Below, one piece after another: positions 1 to 8,527 of a stretch of 39,846 nucleotides of DNA. The position numbers were made by a program, and so were the translations under genes. The DNA is from WJMT01 sp964445575 (GTDB lineage Bacteria; Acidobacteriota; Aminicenantia; Aminicenantales; Aminicenantaceae), in contig CAYULB010000016.1 in the NCBI GenBank assembly GCA_964445575.1, positions 1 to 39,846 of the forward strand, read 5' to 3'. Within the stretch, counting starts at the first letter, position 1. Every line of letters starts with the position of its first letter. The notes beneath the pieces are model-generated. The model was not told where the DNA came from. It did not search any database and was given only the letters and a program-made list of their open reading frames with translations.

Positions 1-37
1 TTATTATGGGTCATTTATAAAATTCGGATTTCATTAT

Positions 38-65
38 TTGACAATTTAACAGCAGTTTTTATGAT
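38..65 (+). promoter_or_regulatory. Putative sigma-70 promoter of the DUF2085 gene
   Basis: A TTGACA -35 box (38-43) and a TATGAT -10 box (60-65) are separated by 16 bases. The -10 box ends only 12 bases before the ATG at 78, and no Shine-Dalgarno lies between them, so the transcript would have almost no leader. The 37 bases further upstream show nothing recognisable. Confidence 0.5.
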
Positions 66-77
66 GAATACATCCGT

Positions 78-578
78 ATGAGAGAAAGAAATATTGTCCG
101 TAATGTGTTTGTGATTACCTTAATAGGTTCTCTGTTTTTGCTGTCTCTTATATTTATGGCTCCATGGCTGAAGAGGTCTCAGCCGTATGTGAGTGCCTTC
201 ATCTATTCAGTTTTTGCGCCCCTTTGTCATCAGAATCCGTCCCGTAGTTTTTATTTTTTCGGCAGCCCTCTAGCCGTGTGCACCAGATGTCTGGGGATAT
301 ATACCGGTTTTTTTTTAGGAACTTTGATTTTTCCTGTGGTCAGGGGATTTAAGTCTTTTCAGCCTCCTAAAAATTCAATTTTTTTCATCTTTTCTGCCCC
401 CATTGTATTGGATACCTTTGGAAATCTAATGAATTTGTGGCAGACTTCAGATTGGTTAAGGTATTTCATCGGGCTGGTTTGGGGTGTACTTCTCCCCTAT
501 TATTTTATATCAGGCATTTCAGAATTGTTTTTGCATCACAAACTTTTTTCCTTGAAAAAAGAACAGCAAACAAAATAG
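78..578 (+). CDS. DUF2085 family small membrane protein
   Basis: This 166-residue integral membrane protein has about four hydrophobic segments (near residues 9-30, 73-90, 102-120 and 128-150). It carries the DUF2085 signature: a Cys-His-Gln at 50-52, then a CxxC pair at 68-71 leading into Gly-Ile-Tyr-Thr-Gly. The conserved Cys/His set suggests metal binding or a redox role at the membrane, but the family has no established function that I know of. A strong promoter lies just upstream, and the ATG at 78 has no Shine-Dalgarno. The next gene starts 30 bases downstream with its own good ribosome site, so the two may be co-transcribed. Confidence 0.8.
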   Translation: MRERNIVRNVFVITLIGSLFLLSLIFMAPWLKRSQPYVSAFIYSVFAPLCHQNPSRSFYFFGSPLAVCTRCLGIYTGFFLGTLIFPVVRGFKSFQPPKNSIFFIFSAPIVLDTFGNLMNLWQTSDWLRYFIGLVWGVLLPYYFISGISELFLHHKLFSLKKEQQTK

Positions 579-608
579 AATAGTAAAAACATTTAATGAG
601 GAGGCAAC

Positions 609-1151
609 ATGGAAGAACAGAGAACAAACATGTTGGTGCCAGCGCTTATTGGAGGTGGGGTGGCTGGAGTTCTTTCTGGAATCCCTCTCTTGAATTGTCT
701 TTGCTGTCTGTGGATTATCGGAGGTGGGATCATCGCTGTTTTTTTTATGAATAAAGATTCAGCCAAACCATTGACTGTAGGGGATGGAGCTGTGGTGGGT
801 ATTTTTTCTGGCCTTTTCGCCACAGCAGCGGATTTTTTAATCAGCATTCCTCTGGCCCCTATTACAAACCGTTTCATAAAAAATATGATGGAAAGATTGG
901 CTCAATATGCAGAGGAAATGCCCGCTGGATGGGAAAACTGGCTGGAAAGAGGTGGAACAGATGTCCACATTTCCATGGTTCTGCTGGGAATCCTCATTAA
1001 TGCCGTTGTTTTTTCTGCTCTGGGAGCCTTGGGGGGAATCATAGGAGTGTCTATCTTCAAACAGGATAAAAACAAACAGGGAGAAAGAGATGTTGTTGAC
1101 GTTCCCAAAGAAGCAAGAACTGTTAAAAACGCAGATAATAATCAATCCTGA
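609..1151 (+). CDS. Small glycine-rich membrane protein, function unknown
   Basis: I do not recognise a named family. The 180-residue product is mostly hydrophobic, with membrane segments near residues 10-26, 28-47, 58-82 and 120-150 and a short hydrophilic, Lys/Asp-rich tail. Gly-rich stretches such as IGGGVAG and IIGGGIIAVFF suggest tightly packed helices. Three cysteines cluster at 30, 32 and 33. The start is supported by GAGGAGG at 599-605, four bases before the ATG. The last 62 bases overlap the start of the lipid-kinase gene in another frame. The downstream kinase hints at a membrane-lipid context, but this is inference. Confidence 0.7.
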   Translation: MEEQRTNMLVPALIGGGVAGVLSGIPLLNCLCCLWIIGGGIIAVFFMNKDSAKPLTVGDGAVVGIFSGLFATAADFLISIPLAPITNRFIKNMMERLAQYAEEMPAGWENWLERGGTDVHISMVLLGILINAVVFSALGALGGIIGVSIFKQDKNKQGERDVVDVPKEARTVKNADNNQS

Positions 1152-2070
1152 ATCAAACAAGGGTCAGACCGGAAAAAGATGGACCCGAATAAAAGACGCT
1201 CTCAATAATTTTTTTAAAGAATTCAAGTATGAATTTACTGAGAAGCGTGCTCATGCCATCGAGATTTCAAGGAATGCTATTAAAGAAGGAAGCGAATTGA
1301 TAGTGGGAGTGGGAGGTGACGGAACCATAAATGAGATAGCCAATGGTTTTTTTGAAAACCAGAAAATCATAAATCCTGAGACATCTCTTGGTATTGTTCC
1401 CAGTGGAACAGGTTCTGACTTCAGTAAAAGTCTGAATATCCCCCAACATCTGAACAAATCTATTGCTGTCATCACTCAAAGCTGTCAGTCTGATATTATT
1501 GACATCGGCAGGGTCAAATTTCAATCTCTGTCAGGTGGCACACAGGAAAGACTATTTTTGAATGTGGGAGACTTTGGGTTTGGTGCTGAAGTGGTGAGAC
1601 AGGTAGAGAGAAAAAGATTGAAAAGAAAAGCTTCTTCTTATTTGAGGTCTTTGATTTTTACTTTTATAGCATACAAGAATAAAAGATTAAACATAAAAGT
1701 GGATGGAAAGGAATTTCCCATCGATGATTATTTGATCGGTGCTATATCAAACGGGAGTATTTTTGGCAAGGGGATGAAAATCGCTCCCTATGCCCACCTT
1801 GATGATGGGTTTTTTGATGTCATCTTGGTCAAGGGTATGGAAAAGGCTGAATTTTTTCTAAATGTCTGGCGTTTGTATCAGGGCACTCATCTCACCCATC
1901 CAAAGATAGAATTTCTAAGGGGGAAGAAAATAGAAGTTTCTTCTGAAGACCACGAAGATGTTCTTATTGAAGTAGACGGTGAACTGATTGGCAAAGTGCC
2001 TGCCACATTTGAAGTCGCGCCTCATTCTTTTCCTGTTAGGTCAAACCTGAGGCAAATCACTACGGCTTAA
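1090..2070 (+). CDS. Diacylglycerol/sphingosine kinase-family lipid kinase (YegS/DagK type)
   Basis: The 326-residue protein has the DAGK catalytic fold: an N-terminal IINPESNKG nucleotide-binding strand, the GGDGT loop (75-79) followed by INEIANG, and LGIVPSGTGSDFSKSL (about 100-115). The C-terminal half carries the usual beta-sandwich with IAPYAHLDDGFFDVILVKG and the IEVDGE motif. Such enzymes use ATP to phosphorylate a lipid such as diacylglycerol, feeding phospholipid turnover at the inner membrane face. The exact lipid cannot be read from sequence. The start at 1090 lies inside the previous gene. AGGGAGA at 1078-1084 gives it a ribosome site, and there is no later ATG before the first conserved strand. 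Confidence 0.9.
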   Translation: MLLTFPKKQELLKTQIIINPESNKGQTGKRWTRIKDALNNFFKEFKYEFTEKRAHAIEISRNAIKEGSELIVGVGGDGTINEIANGFFENQKIINPETSLGIVPSGTGSDFSKSLNIPQHLNKSIAVITQSCQSDIIDIGRVKFQSLSGGTQERLFLNVGDFGFGAEVVRQVERKRLKRKASSYLRSLIFTFIAYKNKRLNIKVDGKEFPIDDYLIGAISNGSIFGKGMKIAPYAHLDDGFFDVILVKGMEKAEFFLNVWRLYQGTHLTHPKIEFLRGKKIEVSSEDHEDVLIEVDGELIGKVPATFEVAPHSFPVRSNLRQITTA

Positions 2071-2101
2071 GAAAGAATTGAAAACAGGATGACCCTGGGG
2101 C

Positions 2102-2689
2102 TCAGGATGACTTCCTTCTGTGCTTCAGATAAAGAAAGACATTATTGGTAATAACGATCCTTCCCTCATCATCGTAATATTTATATATTTTGGTTTTTTC
2201 AATAATAGATTCTTTTCCATAGGAAGATTTGACTTTTTCAATGTATTCCAGCGTTTCCTGGTAAGGAGGAATTCCCCCATATTTTTTCACAGCTTCCTGG
2301 CCTGCATTGTAAGCAGCAAGCACCAGGTCAAGATTTTTTTGGTAAAGCCGGACAAGGTCCCTTAAATATTTTGTTCCTCCTTCTATGTTCTCTTCAGGGT
2401 CAAATATATTGGAGACACCATACTGTTCAGCTGTTGAGGGCATAAGCTGCATAAGCCCTGCAGCTCCTTTGGAAGAGACAGCTCTGGGATTAAAGTTTGA
2501 CTCAGCTCTTATGATGGAATGGATTAATTCAGGAGGAAGTCCGTATTTGACAGCGGCTTTATTTATGACTGGTTGGTACTTTTCTGAGTTAGGATAAAAA
2601 GAGAAACAATGGACACCCGTGAATATGATAAAGGGCAAAATCAGAAGCCAAATAAATCGAGTTTTTGTGAATCCCTTTTTAGCTCTCAT
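2102..2689 (-). CDS. Lytic murein transglycosylase (SLT domain)
   Basis: This is a 195-residue membrane-anchored or exported enzyme. A basic N-terminus and a hydrophobic segment (about 12-30) precede an SLT lysozyme-like domain. The catalytic glutamate is E63 in IIRAESNFNP. GLMQLMPST (78-86), the tract around YLRDLVRLY, and LAAYNAGQEAV are the standard family motifs. It cleaves the MurNAc-GlcNAc bond of peptidoglycan with 1,6-anhydro ring formation. The C-terminal 30 residues after the SLT domain include KIYKYYDDEGRIVITNN, a short DUF4124-like strand pair common on such proteins. It follows alaS but is probably transcribed from its own promoter at 2698-2725. It has no Shine-Dalgarno. Confidence 0.92.
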   Translation of the reverse strand: MRAKKGFTKTRFIWLLILPFIIFTGVHCFSFYPNSEKYQPVINKAAVKYGLPPELIHSIIRAESNFNPRAVSSKGAAGLMQLMPSTAEQYGVSNIFDPEENIEGGTKYLRDLVRLYQKNLDLVLAAYNAGQEAVKKYGGIPPYQETLEYIEKVKSSYGKESIIEKTKIYKYYDDEGRIVITNNVFLYLKHRRKSS

Positions 2690-2697
2690 TAAGTCAT

Positions 2698-2725
2698 ATC
2701 ATAATGATAATAAAAAGAAAATCAA
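2698..2725 (-). promoter_or_regulatory. Putative promoter of the lytic transglycosylase gene
   Basis: On the minus strand, TTGATT (2725-2720) and TATGAT (2703-2698) are spaced 16 bases apart. Only 8 bases separate the -10 box from the ATG at 2689, so transcription would begin about at the start codon. The -35 box lies in the T-rich tail of the alaS terminator. Confidence 0.45.
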
Positions 2726-2743
2726 TCCCCTTTAAGGGTGATT
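2705..2743 (-). terminator. Probable intrinsic terminator after alaS
   Basis: Immediately after the alaS stop, the minus strand has an imperfect stem-loop (2743-2724) built from AATC/GATT and CCCTT/AAGGG arms. A T-rich run with TTTTC and TTTTT follows. The position fits the end of the long hrcA-to-alaS gene run. The centre of the stem is tight, so the paired part is probably CCCT/AGGG with a short loop. Confidence 0.5.
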
Positions 2744-5386
2744 TTACTGCTTCAGTTGAGATTTAATGTATGAGATTCCCTTGTTCACAGCTTGTTCCAG
2801 CTGTTCGGGTTTGGTTCCCCCGGCCTGGGCAAAATCAGAGCGCCCTCCTCCTCCGCCTCCGATAAGAGAAGCCATTTCATTTATGATTTTTTTTGCATTC
2901 ACCCGGTCGGTCAAGCCTTTTTGCACTGTTGTCACCATCATGACTTTTTTATCAGATACTGTGTAGAGAATGATGATATCTGAGTGGGATTTCTGTCTTA
3001 AATTATCAGCCAGGTTCCGGAGTTCTGAACCATTGAGACCTTCGATTTTTTTGGTCAAAATAGAGATGTCATTGACTTTATAAGTCCTTTCCTGTTCCCG
3101 GTCACTCTTTAAATTGACCATCTTTTGTCTGAGAGAGCTTAATTCTTTTTCTTTTTGTTTGATGGAAGCCTTTAATTTTTGGATCTGATCAACAATCTCA
3201 TTTCTGGGTGCAATCAGAGATTCTTCGATTTCCGTAAGCAGCTCTTCATTTTTTTGAGTGTATTCTAATGCTGACAGTGAAGTGACCGCTTCAATTCTTC
3301 TCATTCCGGCTGCAATGCTTACTTCTGAAATAATTTTAAAAAAACCGATTTCGCCTGTATTGTGCACATGAATCCCTCCACAGAGTTCTTTACTGAAATC
3401 TCCTATGGTGATGACCCTGACTTCCTCGCTGTATTTTTCCTCAAATATGGCCACGGCTCCTTCTTTTATTCCTTGTTCAAGAGAGGTGATACGGGTAGTT
3501 ACAGGAATGCATTCTTGTATTTTTTCATTGACTAATTCTTCTATGCTTTTTATTTCTGGGAGAGTCAAAGGGGAATAATGTGTAAAATCAAAGCGAAGTT
3601 TTTCTGGAGAAACTAAAGAACCAGACTGTTTTAAGTGAGAACCGATTTTATCTCTCAGGGAGGCATGTAAAAGATGAGTCGCCGTATGATTTTTGCTGAT
3701 TGCTTTTCTTCTTTTGATGTCCACTTCAGCTTCAACCTTATCCCCTGCCTTTATGGTTCCTGACAAAACTTTAATTTTGTGAGATATGATACCCGGGAGA
3801 GGGTAATAAGCTGATTTAACTTCTGCAGAGAAACCTGAATTTTTTATGACCCCTGTGTCTCCGATCTGACCTCCAGCCTCAGCGTAAAAAGGCGTTACAT
3901 CTAAAAACAATTCTCCCTCTTCTCCCTCCGAAAGCTCAGGGACCTCCGCAGTGTTTTTGAGTAAGGCAAGTACTCCTGAATCTGATACACTTTCTTTTTC
4001 ATAACCCACATATTTTATGTTTAAGTGCTTAAATTTTTGGTATTTTTTTCTTTTCTTATCTTCTAAATCACCTTTCCAGGATTTTCTTGCTGTTTCTCTC
4101 TGGTTTTCCAGTTCTCTCTCAAAACCCTGTTCATCTATTTTCATGTTTTCATCTTGGGCAAGCTCTTGAGATAGGTCCAAGGGAAAACCATAGGTATCAT
4201 AAAGTTTGAACAGTTTGTCTCCGGGTATGATATTTTTGTCTTTTTTTTTGAGCTCTTCAACATACAGGTCAAACGTCTTCATTCCCTTGGAGAGAGTATT
4301 TGAAAACCTGTTTTCTTCGGACTGGCAGACTTTGGATATGTAATTGGCAGAGGAAATCATCTCCGGATAGGATTCTTTCATGATATCACAGACGACTCCA
4401 ACTAATTTAAACAAAAAGGCTTCTTCAAACCCGATTTTTTTGCCAGCCCGGAAGGCTCTTCGAATCAGCCTTCTTAAGACATATCCTCTTCCTTCGTTTG
4501 AAGGCATGATTCCATCGTTTACCAGAAAGACTATAGCTCGTATATGGTCGGCTATTTTCCGCACAGATATATTTTTTGTTGTCTCAAGGGTGACTTCTTC
4601 TCCGGAAAGAGTGATTACCTTTTTAATAATCGGATAAAAGAGGTCGTTTTCATAATTATCTTTTTTGTTCTGAAGCACGGTAGTCATCCGCTCAAGGCCC
4701 ATACCTGTGTCTATGGAAGGGGCTGGAAGTTCACTTAAATTTCCGTTTTCATCCCTATTGAACTGCATAAAGACAAGATTCCATAATTCAATGAAATCTT
4801 CACTTCCTGTTTCGATCAGCTCCTTGGGATTTTTATTTTTCAATTCTTTGACTAATTGATAATGTATTTCAGAACAGGGTCCGCAGGGACCGGTATCTCC
4901 CATGCTCCAATAATTTTCTTCTTTCCCCATATAAAATATTTTGTCTTCTGAAATCCCGATATTTTTTTTCCATATTTTATAAGCTTCTTCATCATCTTTA
5001 TAAACAGTTGCATAGAGTCTTTCCGGGTCGATCTTGTACACTTGAGTGATCAGTTCCCAGGCATATTCAATGGCTTCTTTTTTAAAATAATCCCCAAAAG
5101 AAAAATTGCCTAGCATTTCAAAGAAGGTGTGGTGTTTACTGGTTTTTCCTACTTGTTCAAGATCGTTGTGTTTACCGCTGACCCGCATACATTTCTGAAC
5201 TGAGGCTGCTCTTTTGTAAGTCCTTTTTTCTAGACCCAAAAATACATTTTTAAACTGATTCATACCTGCGTTTGTAAAAAGAAGAGTGGGGTCGTCTTTT
5301 GGCAGCAGGGATGAACTCTTTACGATTTTATGGTTTTTTGATGCGAAGTAATCCAGAAATTTTTTTCTTATTTGTTGTGCTCTCAT
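2744..5386 (-). CDS. alaS: Alanyl-tRNA synthetase
   Basis: The 880-residue protein has the usual full length and domain order. The class II catalytic core opens with a typical IRKKFLDYFASKNHKIVKSS and includes MGDTGPCGPCSEIHY and DTGMGLERM. The tRNA-recognition region follows. The editing domain has its zinc site HTATHLLH plus CGGIHVHNTGEIG, and the C-Ala domain ends in GGGGGGRSDFAQAGG. It charges tRNA-Ala with alanine and hydrolyses mischarged Ser/Gly-tRNA in the cytoplasm. It lies 15 bases downstream of pilT on the same strand and is followed at once by a probable terminator, so it likely closes an operon. The ribosome site before ATG 5386 is weak (AAAGAT). Confidence 0.98.
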   Translation of the reverse strand: MRAQQIRKKFLDYFASKNHKIVKSSSLLPKDDPTLLFTNAGMNQFKNVFLGLEKRTYKRAASVQKCMRVSGKHNDLEQVGKTSKHHTFFEMLGNFSFGDYFKKEAIEYAWELITQVYKIDPERLYATVYKDDEEAYKIWKKNIGISEDKIFYMGKEENYWSMGDTGPCGPCSEIHYQLVKELKNKNPKELIETGSEDFIELWNLVFMQFNRDENGNLSELPAPSIDTGMGLERMTTVLQNKKDNYENDLFYPIIKKVITLSGEEVTLETTKNISVRKIADHIRAIVFLVNDGIMPSNEGRGYVLRRLIRRAFRAGKKIGFEEAFLFKLVGVVCDIMKESYPEMISSANYISKVCQSEENRFSNTLSKGMKTFDLYVEELKKKDKNIIPGDKLFKLYDTYGFPLDLSQELAQDENMKIDEQGFERELENQRETARKSWKGDLEDKKRKKYQKFKHLNIKYVGYEKESVSDSGVLALLKNTAEVPELSEGEEGELFLDVTPFYAEAGGQIGDTGVIKNSGFSAEVKSAYYPLPGIISHKIKVLSGTIKAGDKVEAEVDIKRRKAISKNHTATHLLHASLRDKIGSHLKQSGSLVSPEKLRFDFTHYSPLTLPEIKSIEELVNEKIQECIPVTTRITSLEQGIKEGAVAIFEEKYSEEVRVITIGDFSKELCGGIHVHNTGEIGFFKIISEVSIAAGMRRIEAVTSLSALEYTQKNEELLTEIEESLIAPRNEIVDQIQKLKASIKQKEKELSSLRQKMVNLKSDREQERTYKVNDISILTKKIEGLNGSELRNLADNLRQKSHSDIIILYTVSDKKVMMVTTVQKGLTDRVNAKKIINEMASLIGGGGGGRSDFAQAGGTKPEQLEQAVNKGISYIKSQLKQ

Positions 5387-5401
5387 TTAAATCTTTTGTT
5401 C

Positions 5402-6568
5402 TTATTCCTCCTCTTTTCCCTCATCATAATCCCCCTGAGTTCGGGAACTGGACTGTCCGAGTTCTTTTTCCATGTCTTCAAGAGCGATATCTTTGGAAGA
5501 CCGTATCCCCATCACTCTTAATTTAAAGTTATCCGGACTGGAAGAATACTTGAGCCCTTGTTCATAGGAAATGAAACCTTTGGTGTAAAGCTGGTATATG
5601 GACTGGTCAAAACTCTGCATCTTATACTGGGATATACCCGAAGAGATGGCATCTTTGATAAGACCTGTCTTTTCGCGGTCACTAATGCAATCAGAAATGT
5701 AAGGAGTGTTGATCATGACTTCCGCGGCTGGGACTCTTCCGCTTCCGTCTTTTTTAGGAATCAGCCTCATGGATATCACTGCCTTTACTATACTGGCAAG
5801 TTGAAGCCTTACTTGCCTCTGCTGGAAAGGAGGAAAGACAGAAACAATCCGGTTAATTGTTTCAGGAGCGTCTGTGGTATGAAGGGTGCTTAAAACTAGA
5901 TGTCCTGTCTCTGCAGCTAAAAGGGCTGTATCTATGGTATCTCTGTCCCGCATTTCTCCAACCAGTATGATATCCGGGTCTTCTCTAAGGGAGGCTCTCA
6001 GTCCTCTGGAGAAAGATTTGACATCTACGCCTATCTCTCTCTGGCTGATCATACTTTTTTTGTCTCGGTGAAGATATTCAATAGGGTCTTCAATCGTGAT
6101 GATGTTTTCTTTTCTCCTTTCATTGATATAATCGATCATGGAAGCGAGAGTGGTGGTTTTTCCAGAACCAGTGGTCCCTGTAACCAAAACAAGCCCCCGG
6201 CTTTCTTCAGAGATGTCTTCCAGGACAGCGGGCAAATTGAGATCTCTAATAGGTGCCACTTCTAAGGGAATAATCCTCATGACAATCCCGTATGATCCCC
6301 GCTGCTGGTATATGCTTCCTCTGAATCTTCCAAATCCGGGAAGGCTGTAAGCAAGGTCAAGGTCGTGTTCCTTTTTAAGTTTTTCCTTTTGATAGTCATT
6401 GGTTATTTGTTCAGCCAGCTGTCTTGTTGATTCAGGAGATAATTTCGAAAAGTTTGTAAGCGGATTTAATTTCCCATGGATTCGGATAATGGGATAATTA
6501 CCGGCTTTTAAGTGTAAGTCGGAAGCATCGTTTTCAATAGCGATTTTTAAAAATTCATCGATATCCAT
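5402..6568 (-). CDS. pilT: PilT-type twitching-motility retraction ATPase
   Basis: This 388-residue hexameric secretion-type ATPase has an N-terminal PAS-like domain (about 1-100). Next come Walker A GTTGSGKTT (131-139), an Asp box (TIEDPIEYLH), Walker B ILVGEMRDRDT and the His box TGHLVLSTLHT, the set typical of PilT. PilT powers retraction of type IV pili from the inner membrane base. An acidic C-terminal tail after residue 370 is slightly longer than usual. No pilin, PilB, PilC or secretin gene is in the window, so it is an orphan here. It sits between ilvE (17 bases upstream) and alaS (15 bases downstream). The start has a GGGGGG ribosome site. Confidence 0.93.
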   Translation of the reverse strand: MDIDEFLKIAIENDASDLHLKAGNYPIIRIHGKLNPLTNFSKLSPESTRQLAEQITNDYQKEKLKKEHDLDLAYSLPGFGRFRGSIYQQRGSYGIVMRIIPLEVAPIRDLNLPAVLEDISEESRGLVLVTGTTGSGKTTTLASMIDYINERRKENIITIEDPIEYLHRDKKSMISQREIGVDVKSFSRGLRASLREDPDIILVGEMRDRDTIDTALLAAETGHLVLSTLHTTDAPETINRIVSVFPPFQQRQVRLQLASIVKAVISMRLIPKKDGSGRVPAAEVMINTPYISDCISDREKTGLIKDAISSGISQYKMQSFDQSIYQLYTKGFISYEQGLKYSSSPDNFKLRVMGIRSSKDIALEDMEKELGQSSSRTQGDYDEGKEEE

Positions 6569-6585
6569 TTTCCCCCCTAAAATAT

Positions 6586-7521
6586 TTATTCACTTTTATA
6601 TAAATAGGTTAACCAATTGTTTTTATCTCCTCTCTCACCGTTTATGTAAGCAAAAAACTCATCTTGGAGCAGTTTGGTTACGGGCCCGATTTTTCCTTTT
6701 CCTATTTTTATTTTATCTATGGTTCTGATGGGGGTTATTTCTGCTGCGGAACCTGTAAAAAACACTTCATCTGCGATGTAGAGCATTTCTCTGGGTATAG
6801 AGGTTTCTTTAACCTCAATGCCTTGTTCTTTAGCAAATTGTATCACGGAATTTCGGGTAATACCAGGTAGAATGGAAGAAGAGAGGGGCGGAGTGTGGAG
6901 AACATTGTCTATAACAGCGAAAATGTTTTCTCCGCTGCCTTCACTTATATGTCCGTCAGCAGTCAAAGCAATTCCTTCCACATATCCTTCCAGGACAGCT
7001 TCCATTTTAATCAGCTGGGAATTCATGTAATTGGCTCCTGATTTGGCAAGGGCAGGAAAAGTATCCGGCGCCATTCTTCTCCAGGTGGAAATTTTTACAT
7101 CCACTCCCTTAGTGAGAGCTTCTTCCCCCAGATATTTCCCCCATTTCCATACCAAAACAGCTGTGACTATGGGATTTGATAAAGGATTGACTCCCAGAGT
7201 TCCATATCCCCGGAAAACTATGGGCCTTATATAACACTCTTTGTATTTATTGATTTTTATGATGTTTATAATGGCTTCATTTAATTCTTTCTGAGTGTAA
7301 GGGATGTCAATCCGGTACATTTTGCAGGAGTTATAAAGTCTTCGGGTGTGAGCTTTAAGGCGGAATATGGCCGTTCCTTTGGGAGTTTTATAGCACCGCA
7401 GGCCTTCGAACAATGAACTCCCATAATGGATGACATGAGAAGCAATATGGATGTTTGCATCTTTCCAGGGTATGATTTCTCCATCCATCCAAACTTTACT
7501 TTTTTCATCAAATGGACTCAT
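6586..7521 (-). CDS. ilvE: Branched-chain amino acid aminotransferase
   Basis: The 311-residue class IV PLP aminotransferase matches IlvE. The N-terminus has VHYGSSLFEGLRCY-like sequence (IHYGSSLFEGLRCY). The PLP lysine is K160 in PALAKSGANY, and HISEGSGENIF, LPGITRNSVI and DEVFFTGSAAEITPI follow. It transfers the amino group between glutamate and the 2-oxo acids of Leu, Ile and Val, and works in both synthesis and degradation. No other ilv or leu genes are nearby. The gap to the kinase gene upstream is 64 bases and holds a possible weak promoter. Ribosome site GAAAGAGAG precedes the ATG. Confidence 0.95.
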   Translation of the reverse strand: MSPFDEKSKVWMDGEIIPWKDANIHIASHVIHYGSSLFEGLRCYKTPKGTAIFRLKAHTRRLYNSCKMYRIDIPYTQKELNEAIINIIKINKYKECYIRPIVFRGYGTLGVNPLSNPIVTAVLVWKWGKYLGEEALTKGVDVKISTWRRMAPDTFPALAKSGANYMNSQLIKMEAVLEGYVEGIALTADGHISEGSGENIFAVIDNVLHTPPLSSSILPGITRNSVIQFAKEQGIEVKETSIPREMLYIADEVFFTGSAAEITPIRTIDKIKIGKGKIGPVTKLLQDEFFAYINGERGDKNNWLTYLYKSE

Positions 7522-7560
7522 GTGTGACTCTCTTTCAAAGTATAATGAGTTTTTGTGATT

Positions 7561-7589
7561 ACTCTATCCAAATTCTTATTTTAAGTCAA
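7561..7589 (-). promoter_or_regulatory. Possible internal promoter before ilvE
   Basis: TTGACT (7589-7584) and TAGAGT (7566-7561) lie 17 bases apart on the minus strand, in the 64-base gap between the kinase gene and ilvE. The -10 box matches the consensus at only four of six bases, so this is tentative. Confidence 0.28.
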
Positions 7590-8527
7590 TTCTCCTCTTC
7601 GCAGTAAGGGCATTTTTTTGACTTAAAAGGAAGAGGCCTTTTGCAGTTCCAGCAGAAATGCTCTCTCCTGTTTTCTCTTGCTTCGATTCTTTTCCGGATA
7701 TCTAAGAGTTCTGACTTCTCCACATCCTTGCCTTTAAATTTTTCCAAATCTTTAGTGATTTCTTCGGCAGCTTGATATCTGTTTTCAATCTTTGATGAAA
7801 GGCATTTCATGATGATCAGGTCGATTTCTTTAGGAACCCGATTGTTTTTTATTCGGGGAGGAGTGATTTTTCCCTGTTTAGCTTTTTCAAGGATTTTAAA
7901 GGGATCTGGATCAAATATAGGGGGTCTTCCTACGATCATTTCATAAAAAATACATCCGATAGAATATATATCTGATTGAAAGGTGGCTTTGCCCAAGAAC
8001 TGCTCTGGAGCCATGTAAGGAGGCGAACCAATTCTGGTTGAAGCGTAGGGAAGTTTGTTTAACCATGCTGAAGTCCCAAAATCTGTTATCTTCACTCTGT
8101 CTTCATCTTCTGAAATCATTATGTTTGAAGGCCTGAGGTCTCGATGGATTATTTTATTTTTATGCGCGTGTGAGGCAGCACTTGAGATTTGGTTTATGTA
8201 TTCAATGACTTTTTCAGGAGCAATAATTTTTTCTTTCTCAATTATTTTTTCTAAAGTCTTCCCTTTTATGTATTCCATGACCATGTAAAATATATTCCCC
8301 TCTTTTTCTGCAGATATCATACGGACTATATTGGGATGATTGAGGGCAGCTTGGAGTCTTGGTTCCTTTAAAAGCTTAAAAATTTCTACAGATTGTTTAT
8401 GGGGAACCTTTATGGCCACGCGTATATTAAGCCAAGTGTCTTCAGCTAAAAACACAGCTCCAAATCCTCCGCTTCCCAGGGAGCGGATTATTTTGTATTT
8501 ACCGACTTTCTGACCTTGTATAAACAT
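7586..8527 (-). CDS. Serine/threonine protein kinase with C-terminal zinc ribbon
   Basis: The 313-residue protein is a cytoplasmic Hanks-type kinase. It has the glycine loop LGSGGFGAVF (17-26), lysine K40 in VAIKVP, HRDLRPSN (128-135), DFG (149-151), APEQ and DIYSIGCIFYEMIVG. The usual catalytic-loop Lys two residues after the HRD Asp is Arg here (R132), a tolerated but uncommon change. Instead of a membrane helix, the protein ends in a four-cysteine zinc ribbon (C292, C295, C306, C309). A start 36 bases upstream at 8563 is possible. I prefer 8527 because its ATG overlaps the rsmE stop as TGATG, a usual sign of translational coupling. Placement behind the chaperone genes suggests stress-linked signalling, but its targets are unknown. 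Confidence 0.9.
   Translation of the reverse strand: MFIQGQKVGKYKIIRSLGSGGFGAVFLAEDTWLNIRVAIKVPHKQSVEIFKLLKEPRLQAALNHPNIVRMISAEKEGNIFYMVMEYIKGKTLEKIIEKEKIIAPEKVIEYINQISSAASHAHKNKIIHRDLRPSNIMISEDEDRVKITDFGTSAWLNKLPYASTRIGSPPYMAPEQFLGKATFQSDIYSIGCIFYEMIVGRPPIFDPDPFKILEKAKQGKITPPRIKNNRVPKEIDLIIMKCLSSKIENRYQAAEEITKDLEKFKGKDVEKSELLDIRKRIEARENRREHFCWNCKRPLPFKSKKCPYCEEEN

Noticed and set aside
2085..2111. Direct repeat CAGGATGAC (2085-2093 and 2103-2111) at the convergent kinase/slt junction
   Set aside because: Only two short copies, one running into coding sequence, with no sign of an array or a strong hairpin; likely chance.
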